Shown here: piece after piece, positions 1 to 12,800 of the stretch
How the letters are laid out: each line of letters begins with the position of its first letter
Numbering within the stretch: position 1 is the first letter of the stretch
Source: Cinclus cinclus
Taxonomy: Eukaryota > Chordata > Aves > Passeriformes > Cinclidae
Assembly: GCF_963662255.1 (NCBI RefSeq)
Contig: NC_085047.1
Coordinates: 99,145,619 to 99,209,618, forward strand
DNA: 64,000 bases
Reading direction: 5' to 3'
Translations under genes and position numbers: made by a program
The notes under the pieces: generated by a model
Database searches by the model: none
Told to the model about the DNA's origin: nothing
What the model saw: only the letters and a program-made list of their open reading frames with translations

Positions 1-100
1 GTGTGTTTTTTGTTTGGTTGTTTTTTTGTTTTGTATTGTTGTGTTTTTTTTTTTTTTGTGGGGGTTTTGTTTGCTTGGTGTTCTTGGTTTTTTTGATGGG
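1..100. repeat. T/G-rich simple sequence
   Basis: The first 100 bases are almost entirely T and G, with T runs of up to about 14 broken by single or short G runs. The tract opens the window, so its left edge is unknown. An open frame runs through it (3-206, +) but encodes only a Phe/Cys/Val/Leu-rich low-complexity peptide, so I do not call a gene. Confidence 0.85.
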
Positions 101-1611
101 GCTTGAGTGTATGTCTATGCTTTCAGAAGCTGAAGTACTGTGGGGAATGTTTGTGGTGGGAGACATGAAGATATTTAAAGAAAAAAGGAAATGTGGTTCT
201 GCATAGATACTTTAGGATAAAATCTGGTTAATTCTGAGAAATATACACACCGAGTGGACATAAATATACATATACCTGCATTGCTTTGCAAATTGATTTT
301 TTTTTTGTCTTTCACATCATTCTAAAATAAAATAGGTGTCTAAAAAATGTTGCTGTACTGGGATATGATAGATTATATCATGCATAAATAGCATTCTGGG
401 ACATAGGTGAAGGTATCTGCCATCTCTGTTTTACTACTGTTGTGAGAAACATAATGCAGTATCTACTTCTTTTAGTCAGATTTTTGATTAAATTTTCTGC
501 TTTCACAATTTATTACATGGCTATGTAAGTTGGATGAGCTGCTGCATTTCCAAGTAACGTGCATTCTGAAATAATAGTATTCTCTCTCACTTTGCAGTCT
601 TATATCTAAGGGTGACAATTACTTAATAGTTTTATAATTTCTTTTGATTGCTGCATAGTACTAACTTTTCATTTGTGCAGTGACTCTATCCTGAGCAAGG
701 AGCCTCATTTTAGTAGCCTCTGTACAATGCACTAAAAAAAAAGGTGCTTGGTTAGCTAAACCTTCAAGGAGCTGGTTTGTGTTCAATAGATCACATTTAC
801 ATTCTTAGTCAATGTAGCACATATCCTTAGCTACAAAAAGTGCTAAGTTGTATATACCATGCTGCTGCACATGAATGCTATATGTATTACTAAAAGACTG
901 TTCTAAAGTTTTACTTAATAAAACTGAGAATCCCTGCGAAAATTCTGAAGCTCAGTTCTAAAAGCCACCTGTCCTCAGTAAACCTGAAAGAGAAATGCTT
1001 ACTGATTACATAAGTACTGTTATTTTTGTAGATTCACTAGCTTTCTTTCAGAGATCTGAATACAGATGACAAGTATAAAATATTGTGCTTCTCTCCTAAT
1101 CCACACTGCAATTTTGCTATTAGCATGCTTCATAATGGGTTTGCTGTCATCATTGTTGAATTGAATGGGGTTAGCTGAATCATAAGTTACTGAGCGATTG
1201 TGGTGCTTGAATTTCTAGCTCAAACTGTGCTGTTATTTCTATGACCACAATACTAACACGTTTCCTTAAAAACGAAGTCAGTGTCACTAAAGGGTTTGGT
1301 TTCAGAAGTTATCCCTCACTGTTTACTTCAGGCAGAAACCTTACTTCACTCCCAACTCTGTAATTCTCCTAAGCAAGTATTTATTTTTCTCCTTTCATTT
1401 CCCCTTAATTAGTCTTTAAAAGAATCGTGGCTTTGTTTTCTGGAAATACTAATGAGGTCAAAGTCTCAGATGTATTATTTTTGTACCATCCAGATTCTTT
1501 TTTCATATACCAAATCAGTTGCTTTGCAGTTCTGAAACAGAAATGGCTTTTAGCCATATAGCTGAACTAAGAGAAAGATGTGATGGGCAGATTTTTTTTC
1601 TGACTTTAATC
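101..1611. other. Unique non-coding DNA, nothing recognised
   Basis: AT-rich sequence without a recognisable exon, repeat or RNA gene. The part around 1100-1290 has a balanced, non-repetitive texture with homeodomain-like AATTGAAT and TAATT words, but nothing by which to name it. Confidence 0.6.
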
Positions 1612-1713
1612 TCAGACTGGTTTGGAATGGAAAGAACCTTAAAGATCATTAAGTTCCAACCATCCCCTGCCAGGGGCAGGGACACCTCCCACTAGACCGG
1701 GTTGGTCAAAAGT
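1612..1713 (-). mobile_element. CR1 LINE 3'-end fragment (antisense)
   Basis: Read on the minus strand this is the last ~100 bases of an avian CR1 LINE. On the plus strand it shows the complement of the usual CR1 tail: a TTTGGAATGGAAAG block, then CTTAAAGATCATTAAG, TTCCAACCATCCCCTGCCA, GGGCAGGGACACCTCCCACT and AGACCGGGTTGGTCAAA. The terminal octamer tail is weak (CTCAGACTGG). It is non-coding and 5'-truncated, as most CR1 copies are, because reverse transcription starts at the 3' end and usually stops early. Divergence from the pattern I know is moderate. No target duplication is visible. Confidence 0.93.
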
Positions 1714-3442
1714 TTAGTGTCTGTCTGTTTGCACTTTTGCACATATTTTTATCTGGAAGGCAGTTTGCCATCCGTAAAGCAAAGGCAGAACACAGCAGGA
1801 TCAGCCAGGTGTCTCCCAAGGGCTGGGCAGGGAGGGTGGTAGCCCTACAGAAGATTCATCATCCCCTGTCCCTGGGCCAGGGCAGGGAGCTAAGCAGGGC
1901 TCAATCCTTTATTTAGAGATTTGGGTATGGTTGTTTATTTAATATGTTGATGTTTGAGGAAAGTTACAAAGGAATCTACCCTTGGGGATTAGTACTCAGT
2001 TCCTGCCTGTATTCCTGTGTAATTGTGATTCTTTCAAATAAGTGGAAGGGTATCAGTATGTAGACAACTGATTTCTATAATGCTTTCAGAATCCTGAACC
2101 TTGCTCATGAATCTCTCACCTTCTGGGGCAGTGATTCTTCTCTGATGTGCTAGATTCCATTTAATGTGTTTAATCCTCATTTTCCTTTTCAAAGAACAGC
2201 AATTGCAATACATAGCTATTACACTTTCTTCAGTGCTCTAATCCTAGATGTGAGTTAGGGTTTATCAAATTATTTTGTATAAGGACTAGGTTACAAAAAG
2301 TGATTAGAAAACAAACAATGGGTTATTGAGGAGAGAAAATAGTAATCTGAAAATGTCAAAATGTTTTCAATGTAGAAACATGTATCCATCAACATTTTAT
2401 TGTTACAGAAAGGTAAACTAAGGATGTTAAATTCAGAACTCAAAGAGAATGACTTAATGAATAATATTTTGCTATAAAACAAAAATAAAATTTTCATTAG
2501 AACTACCATAATAAATATCAATGCTTCATAATATATTTTCATGGATTGTTTCTAGAGATGGTATTTTTATGAAATATCTTTGTGGTAGTCTTTTAAAATG
2601 ACTAATGCACCTAATCTGTAACACTGAGTGTTTTTAGGAATGTATTTCCATGGATTTGTTTGGGGACTTTTTCTGTGTTAAAGGCTGTATAACAGAGAGA
2701 GCTCAAAAATAAGCTTCCTAAAAATAATAGTTAAAAATAGATTTTCTTTTTTCTTTTTATGAGTATTTTCTGAGGTCACAGATAGGCCAGTGAAGGATGA
2801 GTGGTGATCTGTCTTTGTGCAAGCTGCATTAAAACTGTAGCAGTTTTCAGAGCTCTTCCTTTTTATATTTAAAAAATGACTTATCACTAGACATGACTTA
2901 TCACTAAAGCAGAGACCATTTCACTGGTGCTGAAAGTGTGATCAGTGGTGGTGAAAGTGTGTGATCTGTCCATGATGGTGTTTGGTGTTCCATAGTAACC
3001 CACATGCTGATGTGAAGAAGCAGCTGAAAAATTGTAAAGGCTGCCTCATCTCTACAGGAAGTGAAGAGTAATTTTGTCTGCTGAAATAACTGATCAAAAG
3101 ATAATTTTTAACTCAGAAAGCAGTGCTTTGCAATTTTTTTTGCTGTAATACCTAAAAGTTTTTCTTAGTGGTAGGGAATTCCTTTTAAATTAAATTAAAA
3201 ATCAAAATACAGTATTTAACTTGTAATTGTGGTTTACTTTGTTTGCATAATCAGGATATATTTTTCTTTTTTTTCTGGCAGGGGAGAGGGGCTATGCTTT
3301 GCTAAAACTCTAAGGGCTTTAGCATATGGATTTTTCCAAATCCAATTATATCTTGATTATTATTCAGTCAGTCTTGTATATCATTCAGTACCCTTTCAAG
3401 GGATAGGAGTGTCAAACATGCAGTAACAAAGATGCTCTTAGA
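1714..3442. other. Unique non-coding DNA
   Basis: A GC-richer stretch at about 1780-1890 repeats GGGCAGGGAG-like words and may be worn-out repeat DNA, but I cannot name it. The sequence ATGACTTATCACTA occurs twice, at 2876-2889 and 2893-2906. A second imperfect local duplication, around GTGGTGAAAGTGTG, lies at about 2918-2962. No gene is recognised. Confidence 0.55.
2876..2906. repeat. Short direct repeat, two 14-bp copies
   Basis: ATGACTTATCACTA occurs at 2876-2889 and again at 2893-2906, with 3 bases between the copies. It looks like a small local duplication. No function is evident. Confidence 0.8.
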
Positions 3443-3502
3443 TTTAGTATTTAGTATTTAGTATTTAGTATTTAGTGTTTAGTGTTTAGTATTTAGTATT
3501 TA
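3443..3502 (+). repeat. (TTTAGTA)n heptamer minisatellite, 8 units
   Basis: Eight consecutive 7-bp units occupy 3443-3498. Six read TTTAGTA; units five and six read TTTAGTG; a partial TTTA follows. Two adjacent identical variants suggest that unit duplication followed the A-to-G change. The unit is not the vertebrate telomere hexamer. The locus is probably length-polymorphic. Confidence 0.95.
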
Positions 3503-5219
3503 AATTCCAGACCTCTGAGACCAGGGTGCAGTGCTGGAGGGTGGGCTGGCATGGAGTGTTTAGAGTGCAGATGCTCAGTTCCAGTGGGATTTGTCTGTTC
3601 CATAGAGGCTGGCTGGTGATGGTGGTACCTTCCCATACACCTGTCTTCTTCCCATTCTTTCATTTTTGCAGGCAGTATGTTTTCTCCCCAGTAAAATGAG
3701 ATGGAAATTACAGACAAGTTAAATATGTTCAGTGATGTGGAAATTCTGCAAAGGTTTGGGGACAGATGTGAAACCAGGAACAAATCTTTGCTTGCAGTGA
3801 AAAGAAGTTGTTCTCGTGCATGTAGAAGACTTGTTCCCTCTAGCTGTTTGTGCCCTTCCCTTTTCTTTCCAGCTGGGGATAGAATCTTGTTTAACAAGAT
3901 GGAAGTGCTTGATGACTTCCTGCTGAATTCTCATGACCAAAGTAAATGACTTGCTAAGTAAAGTATGTTATGAAAATAAGATCTAATGTAATAGAAGACT
4001 AAACCATAGTCCTGCAAGATACAGAACCTGTATTTATCCCACATAATGCTTGATATAGCAATAAAATATGTGATAAAGTAATAAAATATTGCTTAGCTAT
4101 ATAATTATAGTAAAATGATGGGCATTGACAAGCAAGGTTTCTGGAGGACTATTCTGACCATATTTAAAAGTATGTGGTTTAGATCATTGCAAGGAAGATA
4201 GCAAAATCAGAAATTACTGTGGAATGGAAAACATAAATAAGTGTCTTGAGATGATGTGGATACCAAGCTGGGGTTCTGTAAGAGGAAAGTAGGAAGTGCA
4301 TGAGGGACTTACAATATGTTATAGACATATGCAAGAATTGCCCAGTGCAGGGTTTTTAAATAAACCTGGGAAATAAAGATTATATTTGCATGTATTTTCT
4401 ACTGATCTTTTATTTAAAGCAAAACCATTTGCAATTTACAAATCTGTAGGTTTCTGTGTGAGTTCTTACTTCAGATTTGATAACTGTAGTGATAGATTTG
4501 GGTTTGACATAGTTTTAGGATGAAGCAAAAGGGTGAAATAAGTCCACCTCAATAAATATCTCTGCCTGTGTTGCTCTGATATGAAAATATTGTACCTTTG
4601 TGGCTTGACTGTGACTGACTTGATGTGCTCTACTTAGAAAAGAAGATAAGGTATACTCAAAAATAAAGCATTGGTCCAATTGAATAATTTATTATCTCTT
4701 TGTTGCAGACAGTTTTGTAAAATTAATTCCTTCAGTGTTTCAGCTATGTTCCTGGAAGTTTCCATATGACTTAGCTTTTGTATGATGGAAGCTACTGTTC
4801 TATGGCTCATCTGAGCCACTGAGGGCAGGGTAACAAGTTTGCATTTCAACATTTTCTTCTACCTTGCATGCAGTAGGCTTCAGTCAGTCTCCCCTACCTC
4901 TGTGTCTCAGACACTTGAGGGTTTTAATGCCCATTGATAAACATTGAAAATGGTGTGTTCATGAGAGTGATTTAATGCTATGTGTTCTATCTGAACCTTT
5001 CCTACAACACTGCAGTGATTGATTGTTGTCCTTTCTTTGTGAAAATTTCATCCTGTCCTGAGGATATTATCAAAATACTGGGGAAGAAGATTATGCTGCT
5101 TCCCCTGGTCCTGTCTCTGTTGGGGGGAAGAAGAAGGGGGGACTTCCTAAATGAAATAGAGTGGATTAATGTTTGGGTGGGTTTTTCAATTTGTTCTGGT
5201 TTTGTTTTAATTTGAGATT
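3503..5219. other. Unique non-coding DNA
   Basis: Two overlapping opposite-strand open frames lie here (3493-3897 on minus, 134 codons; 3701-3949 on plus, 82 codons). Neither shows a domain, signal peptide or membrane segment that I recognise, and the minus one runs into the minisatellite, so I treat both as chance. The start (3503-3670) is GC-richer than its surroundings and may be an unrecognised old repeat. Confidence 0.5.
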
Positions 5220-5345
5220 TTTGGTCAGTCGGTTGGTTGGTTGGTTTGTTTTGGGGGCTTTTTTGCGTGCGGTAGTTTTTTTGCATGTGTGTTTTTTTTG
5301 TTTGGTTGGGTTTTTTTGTTTGTTTTTGTTTTTTGTTTAAATTTA
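5220..5345. repeat. T/G-rich simple sequence
   Basis: Long T runs are broken by (GGTT)n-like and (TTTG)n-like units, including GGTTGGTTGGTTGG near 5230. Compositionally it is like the tract at 1-100. Confidence 0.85.
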
Positions 5346-7629
5346 TTTTCTGTGTCCTTAATCTTTTTGGCTGTTTTTAGATGATGCTAACCTATGATAT
5401 CAATCATTAGAATCTGAGGCAGGGATTTTGATGGATTCTGTCCTTGCAGTGTTCCAGTATGTGCTGTTTTGAATTCAGTATTATGTGAACAGATGGTTGT
5501 TACAACTTAGCTTTCTGGTGCTCTTAGTAGTACAAAATAATTAGAGTATTAAAAGAAAAAAAAAAGGCAATAACATTTTCCTTGTATCCATTTCTGAGTT
5601 GGATGAGAGGGAAGAAGTGGCAAGCTGAGGTGGTTTTCTCTGCACAGCAGACTGAGGAGCAGCACAGGGGCAGCGTGGTGCCCATGTGCACAATTCCTCT
5701 TGACATTAATGGCCCTTATGAATATAAAGTGAGGTTAGCATGCAGTGATTACACATGAAGAGCCAAATTATTATTGGTAATGATGATGTGTATATGTTTC
5801 AGTGAAGGCTGGATTGCTTCTAATGGGTATTGTTTTCAATTCCTGTGCTTAATGTGAGGTACTTCTGGCTCCTCAGTTCTTGTTTAAAATAGGATTCCCA
5901 TCTTCTGCTCTCTGTAAAACATGATTCCTGGTTTCTCTCCATTGATATATGCACTTTTATTCTTGCTGTTCTTATTTTATTTTTTTTAGAGGGGGTGTGT
6001 ATTGTTTTTTTTGGTTGCTGGGGTTTCTTTTTATTTGTTCTTGAACTGTCAAAATAAGCAGCATATTTTCACAGGTATAAATTGCACCTTATATAACTGT
6101 TGCCATAAGAGTATGAAATTTGGCAGAAAATAAGCCCCCTTGTGTTCCAACTTGTCCTCAGACATCAGAGGGCGGGGTGTAGCTTAATTTCTGATTTATA
6201 ACCAATTCAACACGATAGGTCTGGTTACATCGAATCAGAACTTTCACCATCACAGACTCAGAAAGTGTGGTTTCTTGAAGCAACAGGTTATAGATTACTG
6301 TTAGATTGCTCGTGATAAATTCACTCAGCCTAAAACTATGAGCATGTAGTGCTCTGTACAAGTGTCCTTGTGTGTGCCTTGATGCAGTTAGAGGTACAAA
6401 TCTTACCCAAGAGGTGTCCCTATTTTGGAGAGCAGAGCTAGGAACAAGTCTGTTAGTTTTACTATGAAGCCTTTTTGTATTCTGATCCTCCCTAATGGAG
6501 GATTAAAAGTATCAATTTTTTAGAAAAATGGAAGTGTGACTGTAGTAAAAAATAATTGCTTACCTGTTGCTGCCATCAGAGATGCTGGGGGAAAGATGGT
6601 TTCTCATTTTCATATTGGTTGATGTGATTTTTTAAATATATAAATTAAATTATGAATAATGGGAGTTTTTTATTACCTTCAGTCAAACTTCTGTAGCGTA
6701 TGATTGAAACAAAGACAGCATAGAACCACAAGACCTCTATATCCTCCTCCCCCAGCTGAAGTGGCAGTGAAGGCCCTCTGACATTTGCTAGAACTTTACT
6801 CATATTGTCAATCTCCTTGAAGGACCAGATTTATTACAATGTTTGTTACAAATGGTTGGGGGAGAGTGAGGGTAATGGCTCAGAGACACAGGTGCTCTCC
6901 TGTGGCTCTCTGAGCTAACATCAGGCTATGAGGCTTCAGCTCACCCCAGACCTCCTTCAGCTGTTAAGCCGAGCTCAGTCCCAGGTGCAAGATGAGCAGG
7001 TGGCCCAACACATGGTTTATGTTAATCTCACCATTTTCTAAATTTCTCAGTATCTTCACAGGACAAACCTGTCAATCTCCCATAATAATCCATGGAAACT
7101 ATGAGAAGGCAATACACAGAGACAGCAGGTGGCAAGTAACGGAGGAGTGGAAGCAAGGCAACTGGGATTTTAGAGGAGGCAGGGAATAGGAGAAAAAGGC
7201 ATTCCTGCAGCTGGGACTGACTGTGCCCAGGCAGCTGGGAAGGTGTGACCACCACGAAGGGGCTGTGCTGGGGGCAGTACAGCTGTGAGGAAGAAATCAC
7301 AGCTCTCATTCAGGTAATCATCTCCTGGTGGCATGCATACTTGTACAGGATTCACAGGGTGCAGCAATGGAAAATCTCAGGATGCTCCTGAAAACCTAAG
7401 CAAGTCTGATTCACTGTTAGATGACAGGCCTTACTTAAGTCTCTTTTCACCTTTCTGTTCCTCTCTGAGTTTCTGTATTTGGCTGTCCAGCCTGAGATAC
7501 TGACTGGGATGCTTCCCACCCTGCCTTGTGATGATGTGCATGGTGAAACTTCATGACAGGTGATGTTTGGATGATGGCATGCTCATGGCAAAGATATGAT
7601 TATGAGCAGCCAAGCTTAACAACTCTGCT
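5346..7629. other. Unique non-coding DNA with one CNE-like patch
   Basis: No gene or TE is recognised. A short T-rich tract with G runs occurs at about 5970-6030. The segment 6160-6360 is unusual: it keeps several CpGs (near 6171, 6209, 6229 and 6311) and has an open minus-strand frame of 67 codons (6158-6361) with ordinary amino-acid composition. It could be a conserved non-coding element or chance. The part at 7180-7340 is GC-richer and unidentified. Confidence 0.5.
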
Positions 7630-7690
7630 ATTAAAAAAAAACAAAAAAACAACCCAAACCAAAAAGCCTGAGGAAAACCAAACCCCCAGA
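7630..7690. repeat. A/C-rich simple sequence
   Basis: A runs with interspersed C, including AACCCAAACCAAAAAG. It is the complement-strand counterpart of the T/G-rich tracts elsewhere in the window. Confidence 0.8.
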
Positions 7691-10600
7691 ATTCTGGAAG
7701 ATTTGTGTGGAAAAAAAGACTTAGCTGTTATAGCAAGAGTCTTCTTTGCTGGGGAAAACAAGTTAGGTGGTTTTGGTCAGTCTTTTCTGACATTATGCTG
7801 ATTATCATGATAATGAAAATTTTAGAATTGCTGTTGGTGAGTCTTAGTGATGTATATGATTAAAATTGTGAAATGGAGCTTTCAAAGAAGAAAGTAGCCA
7901 GAAAAGCCATTACCTTTAGAAGGAAAAAGTAGAGTGAAATTAATTGTTTGTCCTAGGAAACCTTTATAAAGGGTACCCTTCCTCTCTTTGTAAGTAAGAG
8001 GAACAGGTCGTGGTCGTTTTGAACAGAAAAACATTTTAATACTTTGTGTTCCTTGGTCAACCTCAGTGTGTGTCTTCTGACAAACCAAGGGAGGAGCCAT
8101 GTTGTGAGTTAAAACCTCATCTCAGGATCTGGAATATGAATAAACTCTGAGGGATTTGCTCCCCAAGACATATCAGAGTGACTCCACTGAGTTAATGTCA
8201 TTTATTTCTACTTTTCCAAAGTGCTTCATTTAAAATTAGGCGAGATTCATGTCAGGCAACTATAGTTTAGTGTAGTCATTACTAGTTTATCAAGCATGGC
8301 CACTACTTTCCAAAATATTTTTATGACAGCTTTAATAAATAATTCAAGATATGTCATCATTTTCATTGCTGTCTCAAGACTGAGAATTTCTAATGGCCTT
8401 CAGGCAACTGCTTAATTTATCCAATGCACTTTATGGTATTGGAAAAGTGATCTCCATCTCTAGGAAAAGAGGTACATATTTAAGGCTAGGAATAGCTGGC
8501 GTAGCAGTTGGTTTATGCTGATATTTTATTTTGGCAATCACCAGCTTTCTGACAACATTCAGTGTTTGCAGCTGTTTCCTATTTAGGACATTATCTCATA
8601 TGCCTGCAGTAAAGATTTCCTTTCTTTAGTTACAGTAGAATGATACAAATGTTACATTGCATTTATTTGCTTTTTTCAGTTAATTCATGCTTGTGCTAAA
8701 AGATGTCCACACAGGAGTGCAGGAGAGAAGGGTATTGGAAACAGAAGTGGGTGGAAAAGAATAGATCCAGCACAATTTGGGAAAAAGCACCCAGACTTGG
8801 CCTGTGGGTCAGAGTGAGATGATTATGGCAGGAAGAGAGAGGTGTGAGACAGTGAAAGTATTTTGGACTGGGAGCTCCTTTGGGGTTAGGAGAAGCAGAA
8901 GGTTGAATGCATCTGCTCATGATGCACAGTTTGGCTTTTACCCATATACCTTAAAGGTCCTTTTTGACAGAGAATTGGATTCACTTTCAAAATACTATCT
9001 TGAAAAACTACCCAACCTTTCTTTTTTTTTTTTTTCCTTCTGAAAAGTGATTTGGAACTCTGAGTTTCTTCTAGGTACACTGTTGGCAAAATGTGAATAC
9101 TGAACCTTTAAATCTGCAGTGCAGACCCGTTAAAGTGAAGGAAATTAATAAATGTTGATCATCTTGGGGACTCAAATGCTAGAAAGAAGCTTTTTATACT
9201 GCTTCTTTGTATTAAAACTGTTTGGTAGGCAAGGGCACAATAATAGAGATCAAAAGCCAAGTTCGAGCTTCAGGTATGAGAGGGGACTGCTGTCTGTCAA
9301 TTCCAGATAAAAGAAGCAAAAAATAATTACCTTGCATGGTCAGGCCAAGAGTCTGTTTATTTCTTGGCATGGCAACAGCTGTGTAGAGCTGCTACATGGG
9401 TGGGATAAAATTGCTTCAGTTTGTAGGGAAGTGTAGGAAATCTTGTAAGTAAAAGGTGTATAGGACCCTAGAAACATGGTTAAAACTTGTCTGAAAGGAG
9501 GCAGAATCATCGATTTTCTGCCTAGCTTCTGAAAGAAAGATGAAGTGTGATCTAGTTGGAGTAATGACATTTAATTAAAATTGAGCATTCATGAGAAGCA
9601 AAAGTATGATTTTACTGTTTTTTTTTTTTCCTATGGATTTTCAGGTAGGAGCATATGTAAAGTCATTGAAGCATTTTTGTGAAGCTTTTTAGTAATTGGA
9701 TTCATACTCATGCTGGTAATGTCACATAAAATTAAGGGAAAATATATTGGATAGTATCACAGCTATGCAGTAAAGGTAGTATTTGTCTTTTTGCCTTTTT
9801 TTGTTTGTTTTTTTTCATTTTCCTAATTTGTTTATTAATTTATTCAGTGCATATTGAGCTCAGGACCACTAAACAAAATATTGGCAATTACAGAGCTTAA
9901 CCCAACTAGTGATGAAATCACTCTCAGAAATGAGTACTTGCTGCTTTCTCAAGTGACCAAATTAACATCTTTTGCCTGGTGTCATTGTAGAGAATGCCTT
10001 AAGGGAACAGCACTATCCCTTTCCAAAGGAATAACAGAGCTTGCCTTCAATGTGTGGTAGGATACTCCTAAGTCCCCCATGTTCACAGTGTTAAAGCACC
10101 AAGCTAGGTGGGGACTTTATATTTATTTTTATTTTTTTTAAATTAATATTAATTGTATTAATGGTATTGTAGGGCTAGTAGACTTAGTGATGAGCATTTT
10201 ATGGGAAAAGATACTTACTTCAGAAATCATGCTTGATTACTCCAAAAATAGTGTTAATAAGCAGGCAGGAGGTAAATGTTGGTCCATTCACCTCATGTTC
10301 TGAGATAGTAATGAGTCTAAGGACATTTCCTCCACACACCCCAGGCTGCCCTGTCCCAAATCTTCCAAGTTGCACCAAATCTTGAAAATCAGTGAATTAT
10401 TCAATTGCTTTTTTTCAAGGCAAAGGTCAAATTAAAAGCTGCCTTCTTGAAGAAGGAACTGAGAAGTCGCCTTTTTGTCCAAAGTTTGGTCCATCATGAA
10501 GCTGGCCTCAGACAGGGTGCTCCAGGTAGAAGTAGGTGGGTCACTCATCTTGGACATAAGGGACTCTTACCCATTTCTCCAACTGGTATTCTGTTGGCAT

Positions 10601-12680
10601 AACTCTTGAAATCAGGCTAGGAAAAGTTTCATACCTTGTTTTGTACACTGGAAAGTGATATGAAGTTTTCTCTGGTTACAAGAATTACAGGTCCTGACCA
10701 TTATATTATCTGTATTTTTGCTTGAATGGTTACATCAAGAATGAAACTTTCTGTTACTACTAAGTAAAAGTGCAATTAATATAGGGCTAATACTTTGACA
10801 GGGGAAACAATCTCCAAACCAGATGCTGGTATTAATTGGGCACTGAACTGCTTGGAATCATTCATTAGCCTGTAGGTACAGTGCTCCCAATCAGCTGCAG
10901 CTTCATTTCAGGCAGAAAGTGATAAGATCATCTTATTTTAATTAAGGTGATATTATAAATTAACCTGTCAATAAATGACATTAACTTTTTCAGCAGTGCA
11001 GTTACAAATGGATGGATTCATAGCACTGTTCTTTTGCCAGAAGACAAATATTGTATCCAGTGCCAAGTTGTTAAATACTAATGAATAGTTTATTTAACAA
11101 ATTTTCTCTTTCTCTGTTCACAATGTGACTGACTGAGCACCAGCCCTCTCCAAATGTTCTGTTCTTCATAATTACTCTGAATTTTGGGCCTTACTGCTTC
11201 AACTTTGCTACCCAGTATGCTAACTCCTTTGCTCTATTTTGAACAAGATAAGTACATTATCTGTTAACTTCCCTGATTCAGATGAGAATTATTTTATATT
11301 AAAGGTTTTGGTGGGAAAGCATATTGGTAATTAATTTTTAAATTCAGTTTCTGCAGAAGGTTAGCATGTGTGTTCTCTGTAAACCAAATTGTGTAAATGG
11401 TCATGAAAGTGAATCCACAGCGGCTCAGACATCAAAGTGAATTAAAATTGTGGTGAACTGCAGAACTACTTTATACTATATCTGGTCAGATCCAGGTCAT
11501 TAATCTCTTTTGAAAGATCATTAGGGCTTTTGGAAGAAACGGGAACCATCTCCAGAAACATTACTTGAATAAAACTAGCTTACTATGGACATCTAGTGTA
11601 AAGCAACATGTGATAAAATTATTTCTAAGATTTGTAAGTGCTTGGAGGTCCAGCTGTTTTTTACTGGACTATTGGTGCTGAAGCAGGTCTCTTTAGAAGA
11701 TGGTCTACATGTTTAGTATCTTCTGACACGATTTAAAACCAAACCAAAAGTATGGCATATTCTGGCTTAGTATGCTGCAGTAAAAAAGAAACCCAAAGTC
11801 CCTGGAATTGGGACAGTGTCAGGATGAGACTTAATGCTGGAAGTGTTGCAGAGATCTGAAGGAGTAAACCTGAGGTGCATATGGAGCTGGTGAACATCAC
11901 TGCTCCATCACTCCTCTTCATGAGCTGCTGCTGCTGCATTTTAGGCTCATGTGCTGCTGCTGCTAGTTTGCCCCATGTCCTGTATAATCTAGTTTGCACG
12001 AAAGCACTTGACATTTTAGGTTTTTTTTCTTTTAGCCTATTTTTCATTTTGTCATCTGACATCTGCATGCTATTTGAAATAGCACTACTATTCATTACTA
12101 CTCCATCTGCCTCTTGAAGGCTACCAAGTGTGCTTCTGTTGGAAGAGATGTTGTCTTTCTCCTGCCCTCTGAGCAGACACCTTGGGGGCTGTTACTGAGG
12201 GTTGGGAAGATCTTTTTCCCTTTCTGAGTGTAAAAGAGGGAGGCACATGCAGGAGCTGATGTGTAGTCTCAAATAGAAGCTGGAGAAGTAAGGCTTCAGT
12301 ATTCATTTCTGGAGCTCTGCTGGGAGCACTTGTGGGATGGAAGTCAAAATATTTTAAGTGCAAACTCAGTTTGTTTAGTCCCTGAACACAGATTGTTTTC
12401 CTTACCTGGTCTGCCACAGGCAATAGCTTTTAACCAGTCTTTAAAATCAATTGGTGAGATTATGTTTATGGCACAATGGTTTTTACTGCAAGTCTCTGTC
12501 CTGTAGGAAACCAGGACCCAGGTCCCAAGCATAAGTGCTTTGAGCAGTAGTCAATTATTTGATAGCTGGCTTTCTTCCTGCTATTTCCATGACGTTATAT
12601 GTGGTGTTACCTTAAGGCATATTGGGATGCTGAAGTGGAACTTTTTTAATTACTCTTTTTGATTGATTTGGGAGGGCACT
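7691..12680. other. Unique non-coding DNA
   Basis: About 5 kb with no recognisable exon, TE or RNA gene. It holds a 14-base poly(T) at 9022-9035, a small T/G-rich tract near 9785-9830 and a short paired CTG tract at 11924-11964. The stretch 10850-11110 is evenly textured, with several TAATTA/ATTAAT-type words, and resembles conserved regulatory DNA; this is only an impression. The 120-codon minus frame at 11733-12095 overlaps the CTG tract and has no recognisable domain. Confidence 0.5.
11924..11964. repeat. Two short (GCT)n runs
   Basis: About four to five GCT units sit at 11924-11937 and again at 11951-11964, separated by 13 bases. Each run is short and therefore probably stable. Confidence 0.85.
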
Positions 12681-12705
12681 GGGGGGGGGGGGGGGGTGTG
12701 TGTAT
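12681..12705 (+). repeat. Poly(G)16 followed by a short (TG)n
   Basis: Sixteen consecutive G (12681-12696) are followed by TGTGTGTAT. Such runs are prone to polymerase slippage, so the exact length in the assembly may be unreliable. Confidence 0.95.
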
Positions 12706-12727
12706 GAGGATCCACTAGTAAAACTTA

Positions 12728-12800
12728 AAAAAAACCCAACAGTAACCGAAAGAAAAAAAAAAAACAACAAAACCAAAGCAACAAAAAAGCTCAAGCTACA
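12728..12800. repeat. A/C-rich simple sequence
   Basis: A runs separated by CC, C or G, including a 12-base A run near 12754. It is the complement type of the T/G-rich tracts. The minus-strand frame 12612-12851 is read from this tract and is low-complexity. Confidence 0.8.

Noticed and set aside
3443..3502. Interstitial telomeric repeat
   Set aside because: The unit is TTTAGTA, not TTAGGG, and no TTAGGG units are present.
3493..3897. 134-codon minus-strand ORF, the longest in the window
   Set aside because: It has no recognisable domain, overlaps a plus-strand frame, and its C-terminal end runs into the heptamer minisatellite. Its length is within chance for 64 kb.
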